A DNA stretch of 64,000 nt. It comes from Paenibacillus sp. NFR01. GTDB lineage: Bacteria; Bacillota; Bacilli; Paenibacillales; Paenibacillaceae. The stretch lies in contig NZ_FOIK01000003.1 of NCBI RefSeq assembly GCF_900111565.1, positions 186,001 to 250,000 on the forward strand, in the 5' to 3' direction. The notes beneath the pieces were generated by a model. The model was not told the DNA's origin. It saw nothing but the letters and a program-made list of their open reading frames with translations, and made no database searches. Below are positions 40,188 through 49,958 of this stretch, one piece after another; the first letter of the stretch is position 1, and each line of letters begins with the position of its first letter. The position numbers and the translations under genes were made by a program.

Positions 40188-43148
40188 ATGGGCAAAAGGA
40201 TCTATCATCTCAGGTTATTGAAAGGCTGGATTTCCCTCGCTTTAATTGTAGTGTGCGCCGCACTGTCGCCGCCGCTTGCCGCCGGGGCCGAAGAGCTCCC
40301 TCAGCATCATGTACTGGTGCTTCACTCCTATCAAAAAGGCTTTGCCTGGACCGACGACCAGGCCGCAGGTATTGAAGAGACACTCAAAGGGGCCGAGGAC
40401 GTCCCGGTCATCTACTCCGAATACCTGGACTGGAAGCGATACCCGAACTCCGAAAATCTGCAGCATTTTTACGACACGATTAAATACAAATATCAGTCCG
40501 TTCACATTGACACGATCTTGACCACGGATGATGCCGCCTTGAATTTCGCGCTTAAATACCGCAAGGAAATTCTGGACGACGCGCCCATCGTCTTCAGCGG
40601 AATCAATCAGCTCGGCGTGGACAACCTCCCGGACAAGAGCAACATCACCGGCGTCATCGAAGATATCGATCCGGTACCGACGGTGGAAATGGCCCGGAAG
40701 ATCAACCCGGATCTCCGCAATATTTATGTCGTCTACGACAATTCCGAAAGCGGGCTCTCCACGGGAGCCATGGTCATGAAGTCGATTACTTCGATGGATC
40801 CGGAGTTCAGCGTATACCCCATGAATTTCCTCACGAATGAACAGATCATCCAGAAAGTATCGACGCTTTCTTCCGACAGCATCGTGCTTATGACTACATA
40901 TTACAGCGATTCCACCGGAAGGATAACCGAATTCGACAGGTTCTCCAGCGAGCTGGGCGAAAGCAGCAGCGTGCCGGTATATCATATTTACGATTTTGGC
41001 CTGGGCCACGGTGCGTTCGGCGGCGATCTGCTCAGCGGGACGATTCAGGGACGGAAGTCGGGGGAAATGGCCCTGCGTATCCTGAACGGCGAAAAAGCGT
41101 CCGATATCCCGATTACCGCCAGCGATACCAAACGCAAGGTGTTCGATTACAATGAACTGAAGCGCTTTGGCATCTCGGTCCACAAGCTGCCGGAGGGCAG
41201 CGAGATCATCAACAAGCCGTTTTCCTTTTATGAGACGTACCGGACGCTGGTGCTGAGCATTATTGCCGCGTTTACCGTCCTCGTTACCTTTATCCTCGTC
41301 CTCCTGTTTTACGTGCAGCTCGTCAAACGCATCCGCGCCAAGCTGGAGAAGAGCAACGAACGGTTCGGCCTGGCCGCGTTCGGCTCCGACGCCGTCATCT
41401 GGGATGTGGATATGGCGACGATGGAATATTATTTTTCCGACAGCTGGTATGAGATTCTGGGCTACGAACGTGACGAGGTTGGTGAAAAATACGGCGGCTG
41501 GCGCGACCTCGTGCATCCCGAAGACGCGGAGATGGAGGACCGGCTGCGTACCCAGCATCTGGAGGGCCGAACCTCGTATTATTATGCCGAATACCGGCTG
41601 CGCTGCAAATCGGGCGAATATAAATGGTTCCAGACCCGGGGCAAGGTGCTGCGAAACGAGCAGGGCGGTTATGTACGTTTTGCCGGCTCGATGGTCGATG
41701 TGACCGACCGCAAGGGCTATGAAAGCAAGCTGCAGATGAGCTATCAGGAGCTGGAGATGACCTACGAGGAGCTGACGGCGCTGCAGGACGAGCTGCTGGA
41801 GCAGTACAACAAGGTGGTGGAGAACCAGACGCTGCTGCAGGCGAGCGAGGAGAAATACCGTCTGCTTGCCTACAACGACGTTCTTAGCGGACTGCCGAAC
41901 CGCCTGTCGCTCTCGGAAGAGCTGAAGAAATTTATCCATGAGCATGCCGGCGGACACGCCGCGCTCTTTTTCCTCGACATCGATAATTTCAAGTACATCA
42001 ACGATACGCTGGGGCACAGCTTCGGCGACGAACTGCTGGCCAAGGCAGGGGAGCGGCTGCTGAAGCTATCCGACGGGCGCTGCAAGCATTTCCGTTTTGG
42101 CGGGGACGAGTTCGTCATTCTGCTGCAGGGCATTTCCGGACTGGCCGATGTGATCGGCTATGCCGAATCGCTTGTACAGGGCTTCAAGGAGCCGTTCCAT
42201 TTGAACGCCAGCGTGGTGCATATCTCGACAAGCATCGGGATCGCCCAATATCCGGAGAACGGTATGAATGCCGAGGAGCTGCTGAAGAACGCCGACATCG
42301 CTATGTACAAAGCCAAGGAAGCCGGCAAAGGTACGTATGTCATTTATGGACAAGCGATGCAGCAGCATTTTGACGAACGGATGGTACTCGAAAATCATCT
42401 GCGCAGCGCCATCGCCAACAACGAACTGTCGCTGCATTATCAGCCGCTTGTCGATCTGGCCGGCGGTTCGATTTGGGGCTTCGAGGCGCTGATCCGCTGG
42501 AACAGCCCGGTGCTGGGCTTCGTTTCGCCGCTGTCGTTCATCAAGATCGCCGAGGATTGCCGCCTGATCGTGCCGATCGGCGAGTGGGTGCTGCGCAAAG
42601 CCTGCATGTTCATCAAAGAGATGCATGGGCAGGGGTATGCCGGCTATCATATTTCCGTCAATATCTCGGTCATTCAGCTGATGCTGGACGATTTCTCCGA
42701 CATGGTGCTGAACGTCCTGCAGGACACCGGCCTGGCGCCGGAATATCTGGAGCTGGAGATTACCGAATCGATCTTCATGGAATCATTCGAGGCGATCAGC
42801 TCGAAGCTGGAGGCGCTGAAAAACATGGGCATCGGCATCGCTCTCGACGACTTCGGCACCGGCTACTCCTCGCTCAGCTATCTGAAGCAGCTGCCGATCA
42901 CGACGCTCAAGATCGATAAGTCGTTTATCGACAGCATCGATACGCCGAACAATATGTCGCTGGCCAGCTCGATTGTCTCTATCGGCCACAACATGGGCCT
43001 GAACGTCACGGCGGAAGGGGTCGAAACGCCGGAGCAGATGGCGTTCCTGGAACGGACCCGCTGCGACAAAATCCAAGGCTACTACATCAGCCGGCCGATT
43101 CCCGAGACGGAGGTCGCCGATTGGCTCGCCGGCAGACAGGTCTGCTGA
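40188..43148 (+). CDS. periplasmic-sensor PAS-GGDEF-EAL c-di-GMP enzyme
   Basis: The 986-residue protein has a signal peptide, an extracytoplasmic ABC_sub_bind-type domain (about 39-330: HHVLVLHSYQKGFAWTDDQA, then PIVFSGINQLGVD), one membrane helix (about 353-376), PAS (about 390-507), a short coiled coil, GGDEF (intact GGDEF at 638-642) and EAL (intact EAL at 766-768 in FEALIRW, with DDFGTGYSS and AEGVE). Both synthesis and breakdown of c-di-GMP are possible. Ligand binding by the outer domain probably sets the balance. ATG 40188 has GGGAG 7 nt upstream, better than 40149. Confidence 0.9.
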   Translation: MGKRIYHLRLLKGWISLALIVVCAALSPPLAAGAEELPQHHVLVLHSYQKGFAWTDDQAAGIEETLKGAEDVPVIYSEYLDWKRYPNSENLQHFYDTIKYKYQSVHIDTILTTDDAALNFALKYRKEILDDAPIVFSGINQLGVDNLPDKSNITGVIEDIDPVPTVEMARKINPDLRNIYVVYDNSESGLSTGAMVMKSITSMDPEFSVYPMNFLTNEQIIQKVSTLSSDSIVLMTTYYSDSTGRITEFDRFSSELGESSSVPVYHIYDFGLGHGAFGGDLLSGTIQGRKSGEMALRILNGEKASDIPITASDTKRKVFDYNELKRFGISVHKLPEGSEIINKPFSFYETYRTLVLSIIAAFTVLVTFILVLLFYVQLVKRIRAKLEKSNERFGLAAFGSDAVIWDVDMATMEYYFSDSWYEILGYERDEVGEKYGGWRDLVHPEDAEMEDRLRTQHLEGRTSYYYAEYRLRCKSGEYKWFQTRGKVLRNEQGGYVRFAGSMVDVTDRKGYESKLQMSYQELEMTYEELTALQDELLEQYNKVVENQTLLQASEEKYRLLAYNDVLSGLPNRLSLSEELKKFIHEHAGGHAALFFLDIDNFKYINDTLGHSFGDELLAKAGERLLKLSDGRCKHFRFGGDEFVILLQGISGLADVIGYAESLVQGFKEPFHLNASVVHISTSIGIAQYPENGMNAEELLKNADIAMYKAKEAGKGTYVIYGQAMQQHFDERMVLENHLRSAIANNELSLHYQPLVDLAGGSIWGFEALIRWNSPVLGFVSPLSFIKIAEDCRLIVPIGEWVLRKACMFIKEMHGQGYAGYHISVNISVIQLMLDDFSDMVLNVLQDTGLAPEYLELEITESIFMESFEAISSKLEALKNMGIGIALDDFGTGYSSLSYLKQLPITTLKIDKSFIDSIDTPNNMSLASSIVSIGHNMGLNVTAEGVETPEQMAFLERTRCDKIQGYYISRPIPETEVADWLAGRQVC

Positions 43149-43184
43149 ACGGCGATCAAAGATGAGTGAAGGAGCGGATACAAC

Positions 43185-43772
43185 ATGAGAGGAATGCTAA
43201 ACGTTAACGATCCGCGCGTAATCCGGAGCAGTCAGCTGATTCTGGATGCATTTTCCGAATTGTTGAGAACACGGAGTTTCGAGAAGATAACCATCGGTGA
43301 TATCACAAAACGGGCGGGAGTGAACCGATCTACGTTTTACGCACATTTTCCCGATAAATTTTCGCTCGTTGACAGGTTATTAGGCGAGGGATTTATGAAT
43401 TTTGTGCATGACAAGATTAAAGAAGAGGCAAAGTTTTCCGAGGATACGATGAGAGGCATCGTGATCGCCCTTTGCGAATACCACCAGGCAACCAACAAGC
43501 GTTGCATCAAGAGCTATGATGAGGTGGCCCCTTTTATCGAAAAAAATATAAAGGCGCAGCTTGAGGATTTCATTTATGATCTGCTCCGTCGCACTTGCCG
43601 AACGCGGGACGATCAAACGCTACGCCTCTCCGCAGTTTTCGTAACCTGGTCGGCTTACGGGGCTACCTTCCGCTGGAACGCTGATGGAGGAATAGATCCG
43701 CCTAATGTCATTGCCGAGAAAATAATGCCATTACTTAGCGGAGTGCTTCAGACTACCGTACAGAGAATATGA
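43185..43772 (+). CDS. TetR/AcrR-family regulator
   Basis: The 195-residue protein has an N-terminal TetR helix-turn-helix (DAFSELLRTRSFEKITIGDI, then TKRAGVNRSTFYAHFPDKFS). The C-terminal domain pattern (SAYGATFRWNADGG) is seen in regulators of the YfiR-like type. It follows the GGDEF-EAL gene by 36 nt and is convergent with the MBL hydrolase gene. Its target is unclear; no palindrome stands out nearby. Confidence 0.88.
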   Translation: MRGMLNVNDPRVIRSSQLILDAFSELLRTRSFEKITIGDITKRAGVNRSTFYAHFPDKFSLVDRLLGEGFMNFVHDKIKEEAKFSEDTMRGIVIALCEYHQATNKRCIKSYDEVAPFIEKNIKAQLEDFIYDLLRRTCRTRDDQTLRLSAVFVTWSAYGATFRWNADGGIDPPNVIAEKIMPLLSGVLQTTVQRI

Positions 43773-43773
43773 C

Positions 43774-43809
43774 AAAAGGCAGTATAGGCTTTAGCCTATA
43801 CTGCCTTTT
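43774..43809. terminator. bidirectional terminator
   Basis: AAAAGGCAGTATAGGCT and AGCCTATACTGCCTTTT form a perfect 17-bp stem with a TT loop, serving both convergent genes. Confidence 0.95.
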
Positions 43810-43831
43810 GTGTGAATGCTGAAACGAATGG

Positions 43832-44710
43832 TTATAAGTTGGGCTTCCAGATTTCCGGAAGATGCACATAACGCCCCGCTTCTTTTTTGATGTGGCCCAA
43901 TCCCGGGAAGGGAAGATGCATCCCGGTAATCAGAAGCCGCTCCGTTGCGGCGTATTCCAGGAGATGTTTTCTCGATAAAATCGCTTGTTCCGGAATCACA
44001 TCCATCGCCAGTGTCTCATCCAGCCGATGCAGTTGAATAGTGGCATTATGGAGGATATCGCCCCAGATGAGGAGCTGCTCTTCCGCCGATTCAATAGAAT
44101 AAGCGGTATGTCCCGGGGTATGTCCCGGCGCGGCTATGGCCTTGATTCCGGCGACCGGTTCGGTTTCTTCACCCGAGAAAGTACGGATGCTTCCGGTGTA
44201 GGGCGCCAAAGCCGCCTGGGCCATTTGAAAATTAGCTTGTTCTCCTTCATCCAAAGGATTTTTCATATTGCGATTGTCCATCCAGTAGTCATATTCTGCT
44301 TTTGCCACTACAACTTCGGCGTTCGGAAATACCTTCGTTCCATCCGGATAGATCAGACCATTGGCATGGTCCGCATGCAAGTGGGTCAGCAGGACCGTAT
44401 CGATTTGTTCCGGCGCGATGCCGGCTGCCTTTAAGTTATCCAGAAAAACACCTATGCCGGGGCCGATTCCCGTATCGATTAAAGTAAGTCGGCCTTGAAT
44501 ATGGATCAGAAAGCAATTGGTGTTGAAATATGGAGGGCTTACTTCGAAATGGGACTCCAACAGGGATGTTCCATCCTCTTCGCTAAGCTCTGTAAAAGGC
44601 CACCAGGGAAACTGCATTCCTCCGTCCGAGAGAACGGTGACGATAACCTCTCCGATCCTTTTATGATAGACTCCCGGCGTCTGCGCCGTCGGCAATACTG
44701 TTTGTGTCAT
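43832..44710 (-). CDS. metallo-beta-lactamase-fold hydrolase
   Basis: The 292-residue protein has the di-metal signature LLTHLHADHANGL, a downstream APGHTPGHTAYSIE with the third His, LLIWGDILHNA with the bridging Asp, and a C-terminal GMHLPFPGLGHI. It resembles the lactonase/hydrolase branch of the fold; no signal peptide is seen. The substrate cannot be assigned. The gene is preceded by a 137-nt region in front of the aldehyde dehydrogenase gene. Confidence 0.88.
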   Translation of the reverse strand: MTQTVLPTAQTPGVYHKRIGEVIVTVLSDGGMQFPWWPFTELSEEDGTSLLESHFEVSPPYFNTNCFLIHIQGRLTLIDTGIGPGIGVFLDNLKAAGIAPEQIDTVLLTHLHADHANGLIYPDGTKVFPNAEVVVAKAEYDYWMDNRNMKNPLDEGEQANFQMAQAALAPYTGSIRTFSGEETEPVAGIKAIAAPGHTPGHTAYSIESAEEQLLIWGDILHNATIQLHRLDETLAMDVIPEQAILSRKHLLEYAATERLLITGMHLPFPGLGHIKKEAGRYVHLPEIWKPNL

Positions 44711-44847
44711 TCCATGTAGCTCCCTTCAGGAAATGTTGGACCAGGGCAGATCGGCCCGTTCCACTCCTGTATTATAGGGACCGGCGAAACTTGGATTCTA
44801 CATACAAAACACTCGATTTGTTGCTTTAGTCTATATCCGTAGCGGTT

Positions 44848-46239
44848 TTATTTCAGCAGTCTGCGCGCAATCTTGACCTTGTCACGGTAAGGCGGGTAGA
44901 CGATGCCGAAATCGAGCTTGGTCCCGCGCTTGACGACGCTTTTGCGGTGCGAGAACAGCTCAAAGCTGTGTTTGCCGTGGTATGCGCCGATCCCTGCATT
45001 GCCGACGCCGCCGAAAGGAAGGCGCGTACTGGCGACATGCGTAATCGTATCGTTGATGCAGCCGCCGCCGAACGATACGTCTCGCAGCACCCGGCGCTCG
45101 GTCTCCTTGTCCTGCGTAAACAGGTAGAGCGCGAGCGGCTTGGGCCGGGCATGGATAGCCGCGATGGCTTCGTCCAGCTGCGAATAGGTCAGCACCGGCA
45201 GCACGGGACCGAAGATTTCATCCTCCATGGCCGCATCGCTCCAAGCCGCCGGAAAGAGAAGAGTAGGCTCGATGTAGAGATCGTCCTCGCAGACTGTTCC
45301 TCCTGCGGCGACTTTGGCGCGGTCCTGCTCAATCATCTCCGCCACCCGGCGCAGCTGGCGCAGGTTGACCATTCTTCCGTAATCCGGGCTGCTCTGGATA
45401 TCGGGGCCGAAAAAGGCCTGGATATAATGCTCCATCCGCGAGACCAGCTGCTCCGCCACCGCTTCCTGCACAAGTACGTAATCGGGGGCGATGCAGGTCT
45501 GGCCAACATTGATCAGCTTGCCCCAGACAATCCGTCGGGCGGCGTTGTCGAGATCGGCGGAGGCATCGACGATAACCGGGCTTTTGCCGCCGAGCTCCAG
45601 CGTTACCGGGACGAGCTTTTGGGCTGCCGCCTCCATGACGATCCGGCCGACGGGGACGCTGCCGGTGAAGAAGATATAGTCGAAGTCAGCATGAATCAGC
45701 GTCCCGGTCGTCTCCTTCTCGCCCTGAACGACGCGGACGTATTGCGGCGGGAAAACGGCGCCGATCAGTTCTTCAATGACGGCGGAGACCGACGGCGTAT
45801 GCTCCGACGGCTTCAGCACCGCGCAGTTGCCGGCGGCGAGGGCCCCGATCAGCGGTTCCAGCAGCAGCTGGAACGGATAGTTAAACGGACCGATGATGAG
45901 CACGGTCCCGTAAGGCTCGCTGAGAATCCGGCTGGAAGCCGGAAACATATGCAGCGGCGAACGGACCTTGACGGGCTTGGCCCACCGTCTCAGATGCTTC
46001 TGCATATAACCGATGCTGTCGAGGATAAAGCCGATTTCCGTTGCGTAGGCCTCGAATTCGCTCTTACGCAGATCCTTGTGCAGCGCTTCGATGATCTGCC
46101 GCTCCCGGCGTTTAATTTCCGCTTTGAGCTGTGCCAGCTGCCGGAGGCGGAAGCCGACATTCCGGGTCTCCCCGCGTTCAAACCATCGTTTGTGCTCGGC
46201 CAGCAGCTTCGCGGCGGCCTCCTCCTGTAATTCGGGCAT
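44848..46239 (-). CDS. NAD(P)-dependent aldehyde dehydrogenase (fatty-aldehyde type)
   Basis: The 463-residue protein has the ALDH core: EPYGTVLIIGPFNYPFQLLL, catalytic Glu215 in LELGGKSP, catalytic Cys249 in NVGQTCIAPDY, and EIFGPVLPV. The short N-terminus and the C-terminal GIGAYHGKHSFELFSHRKSV are typical of the class 3 / YwdH-like group acting on medium- and long-chain or aromatic aldehydes. It lies 46 nt downstream of the Crp/Fnr gene on the same strand and may be co-transcribed. Confidence 0.92.
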   Translation of the reverse strand: MPELQEEAAAKLLAEHKRWFERGETRNVGFRLRQLAQLKAEIKRRERQIIEALHKDLRKSEFEAYATEIGFILDSIGYMQKHLRRWAKPVKVRSPLHMFPASSRILSEPYGTVLIIGPFNYPFQLLLEPLIGALAAGNCAVLKPSEHTPSVSAVIEELIGAVFPPQYVRVVQGEKETTGTLIHADFDYIFFTGSVPVGRIVMEAAAQKLVPVTLELGGKSPVIVDASADLDNAARRIVWGKLINVGQTCIAPDYVLVQEAVAEQLVSRMEHYIQAFFGPDIQSSPDYGRMVNLRQLRRVAEMIEQDRAKVAAGGTVCEDDLYIEPTLLFPAAWSDAAMEDEIFGPVLPVLTYSQLDEAIAAIHARPKPLALYLFTQDKETERRVLRDVSFGGGCINDTITHVASTRLPFGGVGNAGIGAYHGKHSFELFSHRKSVVKRGTKLDFGIVYPPYRDKVKIARRLLK

Positions 46240-46285
46240 GGATATTCCTCCAGTACATTTTTCTTCAATGACTTCTTCGGTGTGT

Positions 46286-46990
46286 TCAGCCTTTGTCCGC
46301 CGTCCCGCCTTCGGAGCGGAGAAATCCGTTCATCGCCTCGCGGTCCAGCAGGGTAATGATCTCTCCCTTGAACGCGATCCAGCCTTTATCGCGCAGCAAG
46401 CCGATTTCCCGGGAGAGCGACGGCCGGGCGGTATTGAGATGCTCGGCCCATTCCCTCCGGCCGAAAGGCAGGCTCAGCTTATCCGAGCCCTGCTGGATAG
46501 CCAGCTCCAGCAGGAAGCTGATGATGCGGCGGCGCAGAGAGCCTGCGGAGAGCACTTCGATCTTACGGTTGACCAGCACGAGCCGGTCGGACAAATTTTC
46601 GATATAACGGACAAGCATGCCGCTGTCGCCGGAGAGCAGCCGCAGCAGCTCCTGCTTGCCGATGAACAGGATGGAGCAGGGGGAAGCAGCCGTGACGGTG
46701 GCAGGGACGACATTGTCCCGGCGGAAAATAACCGCCTCGCCGATCGTTTGCCCTTCTCGCAAATGGGCGATGGTGACGCCGCCGCCGGTCGGTTGGGTCT
46801 TCTGGACTTCGACGACGCCGGACAACACGATGCCCAGCCGCTCGGCCGGATCGCCTTCGGCCAGAATGAGGGCATTTTTCGGGTACGACGTGACGGTATA
46901 CGCCAGTTCTTGCAGCAACGCTTCGATGTCCTGCACGGATTTTCCGCGGAAAAACAGGCACGAGCGCAGCGTGGCGGGATCGGGTCTCAT
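46286..46990 (-). CDS. Crp/Fnr-family regulator, likely regulator of hcp
   Basis: The 234-residue protein has an N-terminal cyclic-nucleotide-binding-fold domain (LILAEGDPAERLGIVLSGVV, then GQTIGEAVIFRR) and a C-terminal Crp-type winged helix (LPFGRREWAEHLNTARPSLS). No N-terminal cysteine cluster for an Fe-S centre is present, so it is not a classical Fnr. Its position divergent from hcp, with an 18-bp palindrome between, suggests a NO- or redox-responsive activator of hcp, comparable to HcpR/DNR-type proteins; this is inference. Confidence 0.88.
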   Translation of the reverse strand: MRPDPATLRSCLFFRGKSVQDIEALLQELAYTVTSYPKNALILAEGDPAERLGIVLSGVVEVQKTQPTGGGVTIAHLREGQTIGEAVIFRRDNVVPATVTAASPCSILFIGKQELLRLLSGDSGMLVRYIENLSDRLVLVNRKIEVLSAGSLRRRIISFLLELAIQQGSDKLSLPFGRREWAEHLNTARPSLSREIGLLRDKGWIAFKGEIITLLDREAMNGFLRSEGGTADKG

Positions 46991-47015
46991 GCTGGTCCTC
47001 CAAATTTAAGTGATT

Positions 47016-47033
47016 CGGTAACAACTGTTACCG
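47016..47033. promoter_or_regulatory. Crp/Fnr-type operator between regulator and hcp
   Basis: CGGTAACA-AC-TGTTACCG is a perfect dyad. The -10-like hexamer TACAAT lies at 47054-47059; with a start near 47066 the dyad is centred at about -41.5, the class II activation position. A half-site GGTAAC recurs at 47063. Confidence 0.7.
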
Positions 47034-47139
47034 ATTGTTCGTCGAAAGTCTACTACAATAGGCGGTAACTGTAAAGGCGGAAGCCTGTGAGAATGCTTTC
47101 GGTTTGGCAGCCGATAACCGTAGAGGAGTGTGGGAAGAA

Positions 47140-48792
47140 ATGACCGCCATGTTTTGTTATCAGTGTCAGGAAACGGCGAAGGGAACAGGCTGCACCATAC
47201 AAGGGGTGTGCGGCAAAACCAGCGAGGTTGCCGGTCTGCAGGATGTACTGATTTACACGCTTAAGGGAATTTCGATCTTTGCCGCAAAAGGCCGCGAGCT
47301 GGGAATGACCGATCCGGCCGGCGACAAGTTTATCATTGAAAATATGTTCTCCACGATCACCAACGCCAACTTCGACGGGGCCGGTTTTGTGGAGCGGATT
47401 CGCAGCGGGCTGGCGCTCCGCGACCAGTGGCGCAGCCGGCTGGCGAACTTGGATGCCGTTCCGGCGCTGTCCGGCCATGATGCGGCGGTCTGGACAGGGA
47501 CAACAGAAGCCGACTTTTGGGCGAAAATGGGGGATGCCTCCATTCTGGCCACTGAAAATGAAGATATCCGCTCGCTGCGGGAGCTGCTGATTTACGGCCT
47601 GAAAGGCATGTCCGCCTATATGGAGCACGCTGCGGTGCTGGGCCACCGGAATGACGAAGCGCATGCGTTTATGGAAAAAGGGCTGGCCGCCACCCTGGAC
47701 GACAGTCTGGGCGCGGATGAGCTGACGGGGCTCGTTCTGGAATGCGGCAAGCACGGGGTCACTGTTATGGCGCTGCTGGATCAGGCCAATACGTCGACAT
47801 ACGGCCATCCGGAAATTACGAAGGTGAACATCGGCGTCGGCAGCAATCCGGGTATCCTGATCAGCGGCCATGACCTGAAGGATATGGAAGAGCTGCTGAA
47901 GCAGACCGAAGGCACCGGCGTGGACGTGTACACGCACAGCGAAATGCTGCCGGCGCATTATTATCCGGCGTTCAAGAAATACAGCCATTTCGTCGGCAAC
48001 TACGGCAACGCCTGGTGGAAGCAGAACGAAGAGTTTGAAAGCTTCGGCGGTCCGATCCTGATGACGACCAACTGCATCGTTCCGCCGCGCGACAGCTATA
48101 TCGAACGGTTGTATACGACCGGCAACACCGGCTTCCCGGGCGTAACGCATATCGCCGCAGGCGAAGACGGCAGCAAGGATTTCTCGGCGATTATCGCCCA
48201 GGCCAAAACCTGCCCGTCTCCAGTAGAGATCGAAACCGGCGAAATTATCGGCGGCTTCGCCCATGAGGCTGTGATGAACGTGGCGGACCAAGTCGTGGAC
48301 GCCGTGCAAACCGGCGCGATCAAACGTTTCTTCGTCATGGCCGGCTGCGACGGACGGATGAAGAGCCGGGACTACTACCGCGACTTTGCCTCTGAACTGC
48401 CGGATGATACCGTCATCCTGACCGCCGGCTGCGCCAAGTATAAATACAACAAGCTGCCGCTCGGCGACATCGGCGGGATTCCGCGCGTACTGGACGCCGG
48501 CCAGTGCAACGATTCGTATTCGCTGGTTGTCATCGCGCTGAAGCTGAAGGAAGTATTCGGCCTGGACGACGTCAACGACCTGCCGATCTCCTATAACATC
48601 GCATGGTACGAGCAAAAAGCGGTCATCGTGCTGCTCGCGCTGCTCCACCTTGGCGTGAAAAACATCCATCTCGGCCCGACCTTGCCGGCCTTCCTCTCGC
48701 CGAACGTGGCGAAGGTGCTGGTCGACAATTTCGGCATTTCCGGCATTACGGACGTGCAGGAAGACATGGAAAAGTTCATGGCAGTAGTATAG
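47140..48792 (+). CDS. hcp: hydroxylamine reductase (hybrid cluster protein)
   Basis: The 550-residue protein opens [20 protein letters not shown] with Cys6-x2-Cys9-x8-Cys18-x5-Cys24, the class I spacing that carries a [4Fe-4S] cluster. Hybrid-cluster ligands are seen in the [53 protein letters not shown] and [10 protein letters not shown] segments. Hcp reduces hydroxylamine and, in enteric bacteria, NO. ATG 47140 is chosen with AGGAG 11 nt upstream; ATG 47149 is possible. No Hcr reductase gene is adjacent. A terminator follows. Confidence 0.95.
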   Translation: MTAMFCYQCQETAKGTGCTIQGVCGKTSEVAGLQDVLIYTLKGISIFAAKGRELGMTDPAGDKFIIENMFSTITNANFDGAGFVERIRSGLALRDQWRSRLANLDAVPALSGHDAAVWTGTTEADFWAKMGDASILATENEDIRSLRELLIYGLKGMSAYMEHAAVLGHRNDEAHAFMEKGLAATLDDSLGADELTGLVLECGKHGVTVMALLDQANTSTYGHPEITKVNIGVGSNPGILISGHDLKDMEELLKQTEGTGVDVYTHSEMLPAHYYPAFKKYSHFVGNYGNAWWKQNEEFESFGGPILMTTNCIVPPRDSYIERLYTTGNTGFPGVTHIAAGEDGSKDFSAIIAQAKTCPSPVEIETGEIIGGFAHEAVMNVADQVVDAVQTGAIKRFFVMAGCDGRMKSRDYYRDFASELPDDTVILTAGCAKYKYNKLPLGDIGGIPRVLDAGQCNDSYSLVVIALKLKEVFGLDDVNDLPISYNIAWYEQKAVIVLLALLHLGVKNIHLGPTLPAFLSPNVAKVLVDNFGISGITDVQEDMEKFMAVV

Positions 48793-48808
48793 CCCTTATA
48801 CGTAATGG

Positions 48809-48850
48809 AAAAAGCCTCATTCCCGAATATATCGCGGGATGAGGCTTTTT
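48809..48850. terminator. terminator after hcp
   Basis: AAAAAGCCTCAT pairs with ATGAGGCTTTTT with a further CCCG/CGGG extension; usable from both sides. Confidence 0.92.
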
Positions 48851-48936
48851 GGTGTTAAAGGGAGCGGCAATCGGCCGCAGCCGTTCCCCGATAGTGGCAG
48901 GTCGGCGTGACTGCTACAACAGCCAGTCCGCTCCCG

Positions 48937-49905
48937 TTACAGCCGGTACACCGCAAACGGCTCGCCGCTGCGGAACGGCCGGCTCGCTTCCTCGAGCCGG
49001 GCCAACAATTCCGGCCCGAGGGGAACGTCCAGGCTGCGGAGGTTCATCTGTACCTGCTCCGTACCGGTCGCGCCGGCGATGACCGTGGCGACGGCCGGCT
49101 GCTCCATCAGCCAGGCGAGCGACAGCGCCGTCGGCGTCGTGCCGGCCTCGGCAGCCAGCTCGCTGACCTTGCGGCCTAGCTCCAGCCGCTCCCCGCTCAG
49201 GAAGCGGTTGAAGTTCGGATCGGTCTCTGCCCGCGAGCCGGCTGGGGCGTCGCCGCCCGAATATTTGCCGGTCAAAATGCCGCCGGCCAGCGGGAAGTAA
49301 GGAATCATGCCGACGCCTTGATCGAGGCAGAGCGGGATCAGCTCGCGCTCCGGCGTCCGGTCGGCCAGAGAGTAGCAGCTCTGGATGGAGACATACGGGG
49401 CGTAACCCTGCCGTTCGCTGATGCCCAGCGCCTTCATCAGCTCCCAGGCGGCGTAGTTGGAGGCGCCGATGTAGCGGACCTTGCCCGCACGGACCATATC
49501 GTCGAGCGCGCGCAGCGTCTCGTCGAGCGGCGTGTGCGGGTCGAACGTGTGGATCTGGTACAGATCCACATAATCGGTCTGCAGCCGCTGCAGGCTGCCC
49601 TCCAGCTCGGCCATGAGATGGCGGCGCGAGGAGCCGCGCCCGTTAGGGCCTTCGCCGCGCGGCAGCCCGGCTTTGGTCGTGAGCACGACGTCGTGGCGGC
49701 GGCCTGTAAGGGCCAGCCCGATGATCCGCTCCGACTCGGTTCCCGCGTAGATGTTGGCGGTATCGATAAAATTGATTCCGGCATCCAGCGCGGTATGGAG
49801 GATGCGGATCGACGCCTCTTGATCCGCCCGTTTGCCGAACGCGTTGGTGCCAAGCCCCAGCGCCGATACCTGCAGCCCGCTTTTGCCCAAATAGTTATAC
49901 TTCAT
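48937..49905 (-). CDS. aldo/keto reductase (AKR, YajO/Kv-beta-like)
   Basis: The 322-residue protein has NFIDTANIYAGTESE (Asp, Tyr), VVLTTKAGLP (Lys) and LYQIHTFDP (His), the AKR tetrad. The cofactor region VIAGATGTEQVQMNL ends the barrel. The pattern TPLDETLRALDDMVRAGKVR is typical of the larger AKRs that act on aldehydes and ketones with NADPH. ATG 49905 follows GGGAGGT. It lies 53 nt downstream of the LysR gene on the same strand. Confidence 0.9.
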   Translation of the reverse strand: MKYNYLGKSGLQVSALGLGTNAFGKRADQEASIRILHTALDAGINFIDTANIYAGTESERIIGLALTGRRHDVVLTTKAGLPRGEGPNGRGSSRRHLMAELEGSLQRLQTDYVDLYQIHTFDPHTPLDETLRALDDMVRAGKVRYIGASNYAAWELMKALGISERQGYAPYVSIQSCYSLADRTPERELIPLCLDQGVGMIPYFPLAGGILTGKYSGGDAPAGSRAETDPNFNRFLSGERLELGRKVSELAAEAGTTPTALSLAWLMEQPAVATVIAGATGTEQVQMNLRSLDVPLGPELLARLEEASRPFRSGEPFAVYRL

Positions 49906-49958
49906 GATTTGGTTACCTCCCAAAGTGAAACCTGAAGTGAAATGTAAGGCCTTGGTGA

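Noticed and set aside
40242..42017. 591-codon open frame on the minus strand
   Set aside because: It is antisense to the GGDEF-EAL gene, whose intact catalytic motifs decide the true frame.
47053..48669. 538-codon open frame on the minus strand
   Set aside because: It is the antisense shadow of hcp; the plus-strand frame has all cluster cysteines, while this one has no recognisable domain.
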